Assembly: GCF_900184255.1 (NCBI RefSeq)
Contig: NZ_LT854639.1
Location: 216,553 to 280,552, forward strand
DNA from: Haloimpatiens massiliensis
GTDB lineage: Bacteria; Bacillota; Clostridia; Clostridiales; Clostridiaceae
Length of the DNA stretch: 64,000 bases
Direction: 5' to 3'
Each line of letters opens with the position of its first letter. The stretch's first letter is position 1. This document shows positions 8,686 to 17,557 of the stretch, piece by piece. A program made the translations under genes and the position numbers. The notes below the pieces were generated by a model. That model was not told where the DNA came from, ran no database searches, and saw only the letters and a program-made list of their open reading frames with translations.

Positions 8686-9705
8686 AAAAAAAAACATAAC
8701 AAAACTAAAAATCAATCTGGAAGTATATTAAAAAAAGTGTTAATAATGCTTCCAATAGTGCTAATTATAGTTGGATCCTGTGCTTATTTATATACTCATA
8801 ATTTGTTCAGTAAAGTTAATAAAAAGGATATATCTCAAAATGACTCTGATTTAGGTATAAAGAAGGTTGCAAACGAAAAAGCAAAGGACGATATTATTAA
8901 CATAGCTCTATTTGGAGTAGACACAAGGCAAAAAAACGATCCTACACACTCTGATTGTATAATTATATTAACCATAGATGAAAAGCACAAAGACATAAAG
9001 CTTTCATCTGTAATGAGAGATACTTTTGTTGAAGTTAAAGGTCATGATAAAACTAAAATTACTCATGCCTATGCTTATGGGGGTCCAGAGCTAGCTTTAT
9101 GGACTCTTAACAATAATTTTGATTTAAATATAAAAAAATATGCCACAGTAGATTTTTTTAATTTAGAAAAAATAGTAGATATACTGGGTGGAGTAGAAAT
9201 TGATGTAAAACCTAACGAAATCAAATACATAAATAAATTTATGGGTGAAACCTCAGCTATACTTCACGATTCTGTACCTACTCTTACAAATGCAGGAGTT
9301 CAAGTATTAAATGGAAGACAAGCTGTTTCCTATGCTAGAATTCGTTCTACTGCTGGAGGAGACTACGAAAGAACTTTAAGACAAAGAGCAGTGTTAAATG
9401 CTATTATTGATAAGGCAAAAAACAAGAACAAATTAGAATATCCTTCACTAATTTCTAAGTTCCTTCCTCTTGTAGAAACAAATTTGGATTCTAATGAAAT
9501 TATGTCTATTGGAAAAGATGTTCTTATTTCAAATATAACAAATGTTAAGCAAGCTAGATTTCCTCTAGATTCCAATAGCGATGGAAAAAAAATAAACGGA
9601 ATTTGGTATCTAGTTACTGATATAGAGGAAACTAAAAATAGTCTTCATGATTTTATATACAATGATATAGAACCTAAAGGCAATCATAATGAAGAGCGAA
9701 ATTAA
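8683..9705 (+). CDS. LytR-CpsA-Psr (LCP) family cell-wall ligase
   Basis: A 340-residue protein with a short basic cytoplasmic tail, one transmembrane helix (about residues 18-37) and an extracellular LCP domain (about 70-245). LCP signatures are seen: NIALFGVDTRQ, LSSVMRDTFVEVKG, KITHAYAYGGPELAL and YARIRSTAGGDYERTLRQRAVL, containing the Arg and Asp residues that bind polyprenyl pyrophosphate. Such enzymes attach teichoic acid-like or capsular polymers to peptidoglycan. The start is TTG; the local GGAAG is too close to it and the strong site lies behind a hairpin. A paralogue is encoded at 12873-13832 on the other strand. An intrinsic terminator follows. Confidence 0.92.
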   Translation: MKKKHNKTKNQSGSILKKVLIMLPIVLIIVGSCAYLYTHNLFSKVNKKDISQNDSDLGIKKVANEKAKDDIINIALFGVDTRQKNDPTHSDCIIILTIDEKHKDIKLSSVMRDTFVEVKGHDKTKITHAYAYGGPELALWTLNNNFDLNIKKYATVDFFNLEKIVDILGGVEIDVKPNEIKYINKFMGETSAILHDSVPTLTNAGVQVLNGRQAVSYARIRSTAGGDYERTLRQRAVLNAIIDKAKNKNKLEYPSLISKFLPLVETNLDSNEIMSIGKDVLISNITNVKQARFPLDSNSDGKKINGIWYLVTDIEETKNSLHDFIYNDIEPKGNHNEERN

Positions 9706-9721
9706 GTTATAAGCAAAAGAA

Positions 9722-9753
9722 AAAGAGGAGCAACATTGCCCCTCTTTTTTTAT
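9722..9753 (+). terminator. Intrinsic terminator of the first LCP gene
   Basis: AGAGGAGCAA and TTGCCCCTCT form a stem with a short loop, followed by a run of seven T. Confidence 0.85.
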
Positions 9754-10204
9754 TTTGATTTCTAATTTTTATGATTTTACTTCTTTTCTGTTAATAAAGT
9801 TTACAACATATAATTCTATATATTTCCTTTAATAAGCTGTAAAATAAATGCTATTTTCCATCTCAAAGAGTCTTAGCATTGATATTCCTAGAATAAATTT
9901 TTACTATTAAAAAGATTATTATTATAAATCAAAAATTTTTAACAAAAATAGCATATTATTTATACAATCATTGCATTTTTTGAATACATTTGTTGTTTTA
10001 TGTGGATAACAATAGATTTTTATGTTATTATTATATGTGTATTAGCATACTATTTATTGGCATATTTACTACATGTAATTATATATATTACATGATTATA
10101 TATATCAACTTTAATTTTAAAAGTTTATACTACTTTTATTATATGATTATACTTTCACTGTAGATTTTAAATTTTAATAGATATTCTTAAATAGGAGTTT
10201 TATT
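9754..10204. other. Intergenic, very AT-rich, no gene seen
   Basis: No coding frame is supported. A small palindrome, CATGTAAT (10072-10079) and ATTACATG (10087-10094), lies upstream of the membrane-protein/kinase pair and could be a regulator site. The leader of that pair ends with ribosome site AGGAG. Confidence 0.45.
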
Positions 10205-10660
10205 ATGGTCAAATTAGAGATTTTCATAGGTTCTATTATTGAATGTTTTTTTGTAATAGGTACTGGCTTAAGTTTTTTGGGTATTTATTTAGATTTTAAG
10301 ACTCTTTTTAAAACTAGCTTAGTTAACGGAATAATTTTGTCCTTAATTAGAATCCTATATTTAAATTATAAAATTCCACTAGGCTCTCATACATTCATAA
10401 TGATCATAGTAATTATATTATATTTAACACTCTTTCTTAAAATATCCTTATTAAAATCAATTATCTCTATTTTAATAAGCTTGGCTTTAGTGCTTTTGGG
10501 TGAAGGTCTTTTTATCCCACTTTTAAAAGGACTTATGCCAAAATTATATAAAAAATTTGGTTTAGCAATTATTGCATTTTTAATATCTCACTGTTTTTTA
10601 ATAATTACATTTTTTGTAAACTATTTAACTAAAAAAACCATAATAAACTTAAATAAATAA
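10205..10660 (+). CDS. Membrane protein resembling the sensor half of an AgrC-type kinase
   Basis: A 151-residue, almost wholly hydrophobic protein with about five transmembrane helices and a Lys-rich C-terminal end. It ends just before a GHKL histidine-kinase gene, and the two are in one transcript. In AgrC-like and related peptide-sensing kinases a membrane domain of this size is fused to the kinase; here it is a separate protein. The family is not recognised with certainty. A good ribosome site (AGGAG) precedes the ATG. It may be a signal receptor or membrane partner for the kinase. Confidence 0.65.
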   Translation: MVKLEIFIGSIIECFFVIGTGLSFLGIYLDFKTLFKTSLVNGIILSLIRILYLNYKIPLGSHTFIMIIVIILYLTLFLKISLLKSIISILISLALVLLGEGLFIPLLKGLMPKLYKKFGLAIIAFLISHCFLIITFFVNYLTKKTIINLNK

Positions 10661-10682
10661 AATGATTGTGAGGATGATTTTT

Positions 10683-11528
10683 ATGAATTCAAATTCTAAA
10701 GCGTATATCCTCATCGCTTTAATTTTACTTCAAAATTTAATAGTTTTATTTGTCTCTAATAACGCTATACTAATTTGGGAGAATATTAGTTCTTCTAATT
10801 TCAAATATCCTGTAAGTATTTGGTTGATAATGTTAATATTAAGTCTTTGCTCTTTTATATGTCTTTATTTCATTATGAATATAATAAAAGAAGAAAAGGA
10901 ATCTATAAAAGAATTAAATAACTCTAAAGAAGTTATCGAAGCCCTTAGAGGGCAGAAGCATGACTTTCAAAATCATTTAAGTATTATATCTGGATTAATT
11001 CAATTAGGCAAACCTGAAAAAGCCCTAGAGTACACTTTTAATGTATGTGGAAAAACTAATGAAGTATTTTCCATATCAAAAATTAAAAATGTAGAAGTAG
11101 CAGCGCTCCTTTATAGAAAATATGCTATAGCAGAGAATAGCGGAATTACAGTTGAGCTAGACATAGATTCTTATTTAGAAAATATAAAAATATCTTCATT
11201 AGATTTATGTAAAATTCTATTTAACTTAATTGATAATGCTATATATGAACTTGAAAACTGTAATGCTGATGAAAAAATTCTTTCTATTTCCATATTTCAA
11301 ACGGATAATGAATATATTATATCCATAACAAATTCCTCTCCAATTATTTCTGAAGAAATTAAGAATAAACTTTTTCAAGTGGGTTTTTCCACAAAAGAGG
11401 GTCCTGATCATGGTCATGGTCTTCCTATTGTTAAATCTATAGTACATAAAAATAGCGGAAGACTAACCGTAGAAAGTTACGAAGGTGTTGGCACCATATT
11501 TACTGTATTCTTACCAAAGAAAAAATAA
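10683..11528 (+). CDS. GHKL-type sensor histidine kinase (Spo0B-like dimerisation domain)
   Basis: I start this at ATG 10683 because GAGG lies 9 nt upstream; an in-frame ATG at 10662 has no ribosome site. The 281-residue product has two transmembrane helices (about 8-28 and 44-66), a coiled linker, a Spo0B-type helical domain with the phospho-acceptor His93 in RGQKHDFQNHLSIISG, and a C-terminal HATPase domain with N box (FNLIDNAIYEL, about 180-190) and G box (HGHGLPIVKSIV). This architecture is found in AgrC, CitA/DcuS and related kinases. No response-regulator gene is adjacent, so the kinase looks orphan. Confidence 0.85.
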   Translation: MNSNSKAYILIALILLQNLIVLFVSNNAILIWENISSSNFKYPVSIWLIMLILSLCSFICLYFIMNIIKEEKESIKELNNSKEVIEALRGQKHDFQNHLSIISGLIQLGKPEKALEYTFNVCGKTNEVFSISKIKNVEVAALLYRKYAIAENSGITVELDIDSYLENIKISSLDLCKILFNLIDNAIYELENCNADEKILSISIFQTDNEYIISITNSSPIISEEIKNKLFQVGFSTKEGPDHGHGLPIVKSIVHKNSGRLTVESYEGVGTIFTVFLPKKK

Positions 11529-11556
11529 TCTACGAATCTACTTTGATGTCAGATAT

Positions 11557-12108
11557 CTATCGACATTTTTCGGTAGGTGCCTGGCACCATTGCTTATATT
11601 CCTGTCTACAATTTCTCTCTGTAAAAAAAGAAAGAATCTTTTTTGAATATATGAGTTTTTCCTTTTTTTCACCTATATACATAGCATAACTACTCCAAAT
11701 ATACTTTTCTGGCTTCTCCACTATTTTAGCTTTTACTGGATTTAAATGTATGTATTTACTGGCATCCAAAATATATTTTTGCCCTTGCACAATTTTCCAA
11801 CCATATCTATCTTGGAATAAATGTCCAGATAAACCGTAATTATTGTTAAAATATCTAGCATATGTTTCATTTGTTTTTTTCATAATTTGACTAATTATAG
11901 TATCTCCAGTTTGTATTAGTAAATGTACATGATTAGTCATTAAGCAATAACAATATAATGTCGCTTTATATTTTTGTAATGATTCCTTTAATATATTTAA
12001 ATAAATTGTATAATCTAATCTTTTCACAAAAATATTACTCTTTCTATTTCCCCTTGTGGTTATGTGATATATAGCTCCTGGATACCATATCAATGCTTTT
12101 CTTCCCAT
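11557..12108 (-). CDS. REP-associated tyrosine transposase (RAYT 1, IS200/Y1-like)
   Basis: A 183-residue HUH-fold single-strand transposase. The metal-binding HxH is NHVHLLI (His60, His62) and the candidate catalytic Tyr lies in the helix KKTNETYARYFN (about 77-88), followed by GHLFQDRY and YIHLNPVKAKIV, all typical of RAYT proteins. Such enzymes act on short GTAG-footed palindromes. The last codons (WCQAPTEKCR and the stop) are read from a family-A repeat, so the gene ends inside a copy of what is probably its own substrate. It is the only transposase in the family-A territory (11.5-41.7 kb). Confidence 0.9.
   Translation of the reverse strand: MGRKALIWYPGAIYHITTRGNRKSNIFVKRLDYTIYLNILKESLQKYKATLYCYCLMTNHVHLLIQTGDTIISQIMKKTNETYARYFNNNYGLSGHLFQDRYGWKIVQGQKYILDASKYIHLNPVKAKIVEKPEKYIWSSYAMYIGEKKEKLIYSKKILSFFTERNCRQEYKQWCQAPTEKCR
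11560..11588 (+). repeat. Family-A REP-like palindrome, copy A1
   Basis: TCGACATTTTTCGGTAG foot followed by the palindrome GTGCCTGGCAC. It forms the 3' end of the RAYT 1 coding sequence. Confidence 0.85.
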
Positions 12109-12441
12109 TCTATTCTCCTTTAATTTTTCTCTTATTCCCTTTTACATTTTATTTTTCATAAATAATATTAATATACAAGTTAATCCATAACTTCATTATA
12201 TATGTTCTTTTATTTATACTTGAATTTATAATTATACTTTTAACTCGCAATTCTTAAGTTATAATTCTTAACTATAACTATAGTCTCAATTTATAATTCT
12301 TAACTATAATTTTTACTATAACTATGGTCTCAAGTTATAATTCTTAACTATAATTTTTACTATGGTCTCAATTTATAATTTTCAACTAAAATTTCTAACT
12401 TTATTATTAAGTTAGAATTCCTATTGATACTAATTCGCATA
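12109..12441. repeat. Degenerate AT-rich tandem repeat upstream of RAYT 1
   Basis: Between about 12235 and 12400 three to four imperfect copies of a unit containing ATAATTCTTAACTATAA and (T/G)GTCTCAA occur in direct orientation, with unit lengths varying from roughly 35 to 50 bp. No gene is seen in this stretch. Confidence 0.6.
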
Positions 12442-12600
12442 AGATACATGAAAATAAATAACAAGTCAAAGATGCAGGTATATTTTGTGTCAGACAAGGA
12501 AGCAGATTCCGCCGCTAGTATGACTATCGGTGGGTTCTGCTGACGCAGTATGACGCAAAATAGACTAGCATACTGACTTGTTATTTATTTGAATGTGCCT
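12442..12600. repeat. Family-C 159-bp near-palindromic element, copy C1
   Basis: It begins AGATACATGAAAATAAATAA and ends TTATTTATTTGAATGTGCCT; the first and last 27 bases are inverted copies. The inside also pairs, including GCAG...CTGC around a small TAGT/ACTA hairpin. It is nearly identical to copies at 27721 and 53703. Confidence 0.9.
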
Positions 12601-12783
12601 TAATATTCTCACTAAAAAATTATACTAAGAATTATTCTTATTAATTTATATTTTACAACTCAATTATTATAAATAATTATTGCCATTATATACATTTGTT
12701 AAACATCATTTAAAAAAACAAAAGGGAAAATATTAATCTAAATAGATACTTTTATTTCACAAAACAAACTATGCTCAATACAA

Positions 12784-12814
12784 AAGTCCAGTGATATAAT
12801 AAATCACTGGACTT
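12784..12814 (-). terminator. Intrinsic terminator downstream of the second LCP gene
   Basis: AAGTCCAGTGAT (12784-12795) and ATCACTGGACTT (12803-12814) are perfectly complementary; the minus strand continues TTGT. Confidence 0.75.
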
Positions 12815-12845
12815 CTTAATAATTTTTCTACAAAATTTCTCATCA

Positions 12846-12866
12846 ATCGGCAGGTGCCTGGCACCT
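12846..12866 (+). repeat. Family-A REP-like palindrome, copy A2
   Basis: ATCGGCAGGTGCCTGGCACCT, with the core palindrome intact. It lies 7 bp beyond the stop of the second LCP gene and has lost the CGACAAA flank. Confidence 0.85.
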
Positions 12867-12872
12867 TTATTT

Positions 12873-13832
12873 CTATTGAAAAATAAATTCATTCATTACT
12901 TTTTTTGTAGCCGGTATGTCTGTAACTAGATACCATATATCATTTATCATTTGACCTTTTGAATGTTCTTCCAAAGGGAATCTTTTTTGTTCCACATAAG
13001 ATATATTAGAAGTTACTACTTGAGTAGCTAGCTTCATTATTTCACCTGTACTCATACTAGTCTGAACTTTTGATGCCATATCTGGTATTATACCTAATAA
13101 CTCTTTCTTATTCATCTTTAATCCCTTGTTAATTATGGCATTAAGCACTGTTCTTTGTCTTTCAGTTCTTTTATAATCCCCACCACTAGTATATCTTATT
13201 CTACAGTATGCCACAGCTTGAGCTCCTGATAAAGTTTGCTTACCAGCATTTTGTAATGTTTCTACATGCTTTTTAGTTATCCCCTCTAACCCTTTAGCAT
13301 AGCTATTTATTAATTTCACTTCATTATTTTCAACATTTATTTCTACACCGCCTAAGCTATCAATAATATCTGCTAATTCAAAGAAATCTACTGTTGCAAA
13401 ATCTTTTATATTAAGACCAAAATTTTCATTTATAGTTTTTATAGCAAGTTTAGGTCCTCCATATGCATAAGCGTGATTAAGCTTAGTTTTTCCATGACCT
13501 TCTATATTCACATATGTATCTCTCATTATTGAAGAAACTTTTATCTTATTATTCTTACCATCTAAAGTAACAACCATTATTGAATCTGAACGTCCCGCTC
13601 CACCTTTTTCTCTCGTATCTATACCAAAAAAAGCTATATTTGTAATACCATTAAGTTTAGACTTTTCCTCAGCTTCCTCATTTACTGCTAATTCAACAGG
13701 ATCCTTTACCAAATCGACCTTTTTAACATTCTTTATTCTAGAATAAATATATCCAAAAACTCCACCTAAAAAGATTACTGCCACTAAAACTATTATTAAT
13801 ATTATTTTTAAGGCTTTACTTTTCTTTTTCAC
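12873..13832 (-). CDS. LytR-CpsA-Psr (LCP) family cell-wall ligase, paralogue 2
   Basis: I choose a GTG start at 13832 (MKKKSKALK), because AGGAG lies 8 nt upstream; the in-frame ATG at 13856 has no ribosome site. The 319-residue product has a basic N-terminus, one transmembrane helix (about residues 9-29) and an LCP domain with AFFGIDTREKG, VSSIMRDTYVNIEG, KLNHAYAYGGPKLA and YCRIRYTSGGDYKRTERQRTVL. Its role should match that of the paralogue at 8683: transfer of undecaprenyl-linked polymers to peptidoglycan. The two differ clearly in the linker before the domain and so are old duplicates. Confidence 0.92.
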   Translation of the reverse strand: MKKKSKALKIILIIVLVAVIFLGGVFGYIYSRIKNVKKVDLVKDPVELAVNEEAEEKSKLNGITNIAFFGIDTREKGGAGRSDSIMVVTLDGKNNKIKVSSIMRDTYVNIEGHGKTKLNHAYAYGGPKLAIKTINENFGLNIKDFATVDFFELADIIDSLGGVEINVENNEVKLINSYAKGLEGITKKHVETLQNAGKQTLSGAQAVAYCRIRYTSGGDYKRTERQRTVLNAIINKGLKMNKKELLGIIPDMASKVQTSMSTGEIMKLATQVVTSNISYVEQKRFPLEEHSKGQMINDIWYLVTDIPATKKVMNEFIFQ

Positions 13833-14127
13833 ATCCCCATCTCCTCTAATTAACATTTTTGTTATGAATATTTTTCTAATTTTCTATCTTTATGCTATAA
13901 GTGTTGCAATATCTTATCCACTTATATAAAAATTTATAGACATTTATAGACATAAACCTATAATTAACATTTTACCACCAGTCGTAAATCCTGTCTACTA
14001 TTGTTGTATCCTTCCAGAGACTTCACATGAAAATCCTAGTACAAGTTCTATTTTTAGTGAAATAGATAGCTTTCTATAGAATAAATGATTTATGATTTTA
14101 TTACTTATACCTATTTTTATTGAACTC

Positions 14128-14162
14128 AAAAATCGGCAGGTGACTGTCACCTGCCGATTTTT
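14128..14162 (-). terminator. Family-A palindrome acting as oppA terminator, copy A3
   Basis: AAAAATCGGCAGGTGAC (14128-14144) and GTCACCTGCCGATTTTT (14146-14162) form a perfect 17-bp stem with a single central base. The core differs from other copies (GGTGACTGTCACC) yet stays self-complementary. The T-runs at both ends make it a good bidirectional terminator for oppA. Confidence 0.85.
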
Positions 14163-14176
14163 GTCAATATTTCTTA

Positions 14177-15859
14177 CTATTTGCTTCTACCTTCTGTATA
14201 AGTATATTTCAACTCAGTAGTTCCAAATAGTGGAGTCATTAAATTTTTTACATATTTATATACATAGGTATTCCTTGTTGGGAATCCTGTTGGAGCTATA
14301 GCAGCTTCATCATAGAGCAATATCTTTTCAGCTTTTTTATAATCTTCAAGTCTCTTAGCTACATCCATAGTGTTTTGGGCATCTGTAGTTAACTTATCAT
14401 ATTCCGCATTTTTCCAGAAAGTTGGTACATACGCTGTGGCAGATATAAATCCATCAAAGAAAGTATTTGGATCATTGTAATCTCCTGACATAGACATACT
14501 TGCTAACTCAAATTCTCCATCATCAGTTTTCTTTTGGAATACTGGCCATTCAACATATTCTGTCTTTAATGTAATTCCCAATGTTTTTTTATACATATCT
14601 TGTAAATATTCTGCATAGGTTCTAAACCATTGATCAGTACCTGCTTGCAAGAATGTAACTGTTAATTTAGATGGGTCTGGATCCATTCCAAGTTCCTTTA
14701 ATCCCTTAGACAATAAAGCTTTTGGATCTGGATTTTCCTTTACTAAATTTTCAATTGGCTCCTCAGCCTCTTCTCTAAATTCTTTATCATTTACTAAAAC
14801 TGTTGGTGGAACCCAACCATAAGCTGGCTTTTGACGTCCCTTAAATATAACGTTACATAAATCCTCTCTTGTAACACCTATAGAAAACGCTTTTCTAACA
14901 TTTGCATTTTTAAATAATTTATCTTTAGTATTAAAGAATATATAGCTTGCACCTGGGGTATACCCCTTTAAGTTATTGAATTTGCCAGTTTTATCAAACT
15001 TTTCAATCCATTCTTTTTTAGATGCACCGCTAAAATCTAACGCTCCACTATAAAGTGAATTATATACTGCTGAATCATCTTTTATAATTTTCATGTTAAC
15101 CTTTTCTAATTTTACAGATTTTTTATCCCAATATTTATCATTCTTCTCTAAAACTAATTCACTATTGTGAGTCCAATTCTTTATTGCAAATGGTCCACAA
15201 TATACCATAGTATCTGATCCTGAACCATATTTATCTCCATATTTTTCAACTATGTCTTTTCTTTGTGGTACAAAAGTTTTGTTATAAGTTATCTGGAAAA
15301 AATATGGGCAAGGTTTCTCAAGAGTTATTTCTAAAATTTTCTCATCCAATGCCTTCATTCCCAAAGTATCTACCGCAGCTTTACCTTCATTTATAGCCGC
15401 TCCATTCTTTATAACATATAATAAATTAGCATAAGGTGCTCCAGTTTTAGGATCTAGTGTTCTTTTAACCGAATAAACAAAATCTTCAGCAGTTACTTTT
15501 TTACCATCTGACCAATTGTAGTCTCTTAAGTAAAATTTCCAAACAGTTCCTTCTTCATTGTGTTCCCACTTCTCTGCTCCTGCTGGTTTAACTACATCTT
15601 TTCCATTTTCTTGCTCAAGTCTAGTAAGTCCTTCCATAGTTTCTGTCAATATTAAAGCAGCGTATACATCTGTTCCTTTAGATGGGTCTAATGTTTTAGG
15701 CTCAGCTCCTAAGTTACAATTAATATACTGTTCCTTATCCATCTTAACTGTACTTGAGCTTCCTCCTTTATCTCCAGATTTTTTGTCACATCCCACCATT
15801 AGCCCCGAAGCCATTAATGTAACCATTAAAATAGCTGACATTAATTTTTTTGTCTTCAT
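14177..15859 (-). CDS. Oligopeptide ABC transporter substrate-binding lipoprotein (OppA-like)
   Basis: A 560-residue family-5 extracellular solute-binding protein. The start is ATG 15859, with GGGGGTG 7 nt upstream. The signal peptide ends in a lipobox (SGLMVGC), so the protein is a lipoprotein on the outer face of the membrane. Family features include GAEPKTLDPSKGTD at the mature N-terminus, WSDGKKVTAEDFVYSVKRTLDP near residue 125 and VRKAFSIGVTREDL near residue 320. It is expected to deliver peptides to an Opp permease, but no permease or ATPase genes are nearby, so it is an orphan binding protein. A family-A palindrome terminates it. Confidence 0.92.
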   Translation of the reverse strand: MKTKKLMSAILMVTLMASGLMVGCDKKSGDKGGSSSTVKMDKEQYINCNLGAEPKTLDPSKGTDVYAALILTETMEGLTRLEQENGKDVVKPAGAEKWEHNEEGTVWKFYLRDYNWSDGKKVTAEDFVYSVKRTLDPKTGAPYANLLYVIKNGAAINEGKAAVDTLGMKALDEKILEITLEKPCPYFFQITYNKTFVPQRKDIVEKYGDKYGSGSDTMVYCGPFAIKNWTHNSELVLEKNDKYWDKKSVKLEKVNMKIIKDDSAVYNSLYSGALDFSGASKKEWIEKFDKTGKFNNLKGYTPGASYIFFNTKDKLFKNANVRKAFSIGVTREDLCNVIFKGRQKPAYGWVPPTVLVNDKEFREEAEEPIENLVKENPDPKALLSKGLKELGMDPDPSKLTVTFLQAGTDQWFRTYAEYLQDMYKKTLGITLKTEYVEWPVFQKKTDDGEFELASMSMSGDYNDPNTFFDGFISATAYVPTFWKNAEYDKLTTDAQNTMDVAKRLEDYKKAEKILLYDEAAIAPTGFPTRNTYVYKYVKNLMTPLFGTTELKYTYTEGRSK

Positions 15860-16542
15860 GAACAAACACCCCCAATGTTTTTAATAAATTACAATATACA
15901 TATTTCATATTTTGTGTATATATGAAATATATTATGTATTACTTAAATTATTCTGCATTTATTTAAAAATCCTTCTTATTTTTTAAAATATTTTTACTAT
16001 TGTGAAATTTACTTTTTTACTGTTTGTTTACATTATTATATATATATTAAATATTTTTTAACTTATACTAATATTATTTAATTATTTTATATTAAAGAAA
16101 TCACTCATCAATATTTTTGTGTTTAAAATTGTCTATGCAGCAGTTACATTACCACTATAAAAATGTTAAATATATAAAATATAAATTAACACAAATACTT
16201 AAAAATAGTATAAAAACTCCTACGATTATATTGAAACCCATTATACTTTGGCCTAAACAAACAGCGTCATTGGATAGGTGTGAATCACCCGGCCAATGAC
16301 GCTATTCAATGGTGTTTTTAGTTATATTAAGCAACCACATTATTTGTAAACATTTAACTATAATTGAAGTGCTACTAAGTATCGTTATAATTATGTTCTA
16401 CATATTATTTTACGTTCCAATCATAATTAAATTTACAATTTCACAATAAATTTAATTATATATCGTCTATATGGTAATTTGAAACTATAAAATAGTTGTT
16501 TTATTTATAAAATGGCATTTCATTTTGCAAATACATAAACTT
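15860..16542. other. Intergenic, no gene seen apart from one hairpin
   Basis: AT-rich leader of oppA and trailer of the YveK-type gene. A 60-codon frame at 16117-16299 has no ribosome site and reads through the hairpin at 16263-16303, so it is not called. Confidence 0.6.
16263..16303. terminator. GC-rich cruciform hairpin in the oppA leader region
   Basis: AGCGTCATTGG (16263-16273) pairs perfectly with CCAATGACGCT (16293-16303), and GGTG/CACC pairs inside. It is much richer in GC than its surroundings. The minus strand continues TGTTTGTTT, so it may end the YveK-type transcript. Confidence 0.5.
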
Positions 16543-17232
16543 TTAACTTTGATTATGTTCTGGAATTACCCCCACAACAGGTAAATCTAAAATCTTAGTT
16601 ATATCTTCATCAGTCTTTATGGTGTTGTCCATGTATTCTAAAAGAAATGAAACTCCTATAGATATCACAAGTCCCAAGAAAAATGCTATAGCAACATTAA
16701 GTTTCTTTTTAGGTTTTATAGGTTTTTCTGGTACTTGAGCCTTATCTAAAACCTGAACTTCTCCACCCGGTATTGCCTTTGTGGCCTTTTTTATAAAAAC
16801 CTCTGTAAATATATCTGATATAAATTTAGCTTTGTTGGGCTCCTTATCTTCCACTGTTATATCCAATATTTGCGTATCAGTCTGCGGTGTAACTTTAACA
16901 ACTTCTTGCAGTTTTTTTGCACTCATTTGTAAATTACCTTTTCTTATAGTTTCCTCCGCTACAGAATCCAGCTTTGCAATTTGAGCATATGTTTTAACAA
17001 GCTTTTGATACATCATAACTTCATTATAGTTATAATTTTTAGTTACACTACTTGATGCATCACCTTTTCCCACAACTACACTTACTTTAGATTGATATGT
17101 AGGTGATATAATAGAAAAACTTATAACTCCCGCAATAATAGTTGCTGCTAGTGTAATACTAATTATCAATTTTGATCTCTTCTTTAATATCCAAAAGAAT
17201 TCTCTAAGATCTAAAGTCATTTCTTCTTCCAT
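16543..17232 (-). CDS. Chain-length/capsule export protein (Wzz/YveK/CpsC family)
   Basis: A 229-residue membrane protein with two transmembrane helices (about 22-43 and 180-200) flanking an extracytoplasmic loop, the Wzz layout. The N-terminal DLREFFWILKKRSKLIISI and the Pro-rich motif VPEKPIKPKKKLNVAIAF before the second helix are typical of YveK/CpsC proteins, which work with a separate BY-type tyrosine kinase to control exopolysaccharide synthesis. No kinase or glycosyltransferase gene lies next to it, so this is an isolated member. Ribosome site GGAGG. Confidence 0.88.
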   Translation of the reverse strand: MEEEMTLDLREFFWILKKRSKLIISITLAATIIAGVISFSIISPTYQSKVSVVVGKGDASSSVTKNYNYNEVMMYQKLVKTYAQIAKLDSVAEETIRKGNLQMSAKKLQEVVKVTPQTDTQILDITVEDKEPNKAKFISDIFTEVFIKKATKAIPGGEVQVLDKAQVPEKPIKPKKKLNVAIAFFLGLVISIGVSFLLEYMDNTIKTDEDITKILDLPVVGVIPEHNQS

Positions 17233-17499
17233 AACAACCTCCGTAATTAAAATTATAATAAATATTTATATAATAATTTTTTAAATAATGATAAATATAG
17301 TACCAAATATATATATCGAAAACTTTTATTATAACTTTTTAGTAAAATTCACTTTTCTGTTAAATATTTTATGTTTTCTATTATATAGTCAATACGACAT
17401 ATAGGCATACACCTAAAATATTAGCTTTTTACTATAAACATTTATAAATAAAAGAACAAAATAATTATTCTCTCTTTAACAAACTAAAAGTCAACAAAT

Positions 17500-17557
17500 C
17501 TTCGACAAAAAACACCAAGTGCCAGGCACCTGTCGAAGACAGTTACCTGGCAGCACT
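17500..17557. repeat. Family-A REP-like palindrome, compound copy A4
   Basis: TCTTCGACA and TGTCGAAGA (17500-17539) form outer arms around AGTGCCAGGCACC; a second partial core (ACCTGGCAGCAC) follows and contains the stop codon of the serine-hydrolase gene. Confidence 0.75.

Noticed and set aside
16117..16299. 60-codon plus-strand frame before the YveK-type gene
   Set aside because: No ribosome site, and its last third is the cruciform hairpin.
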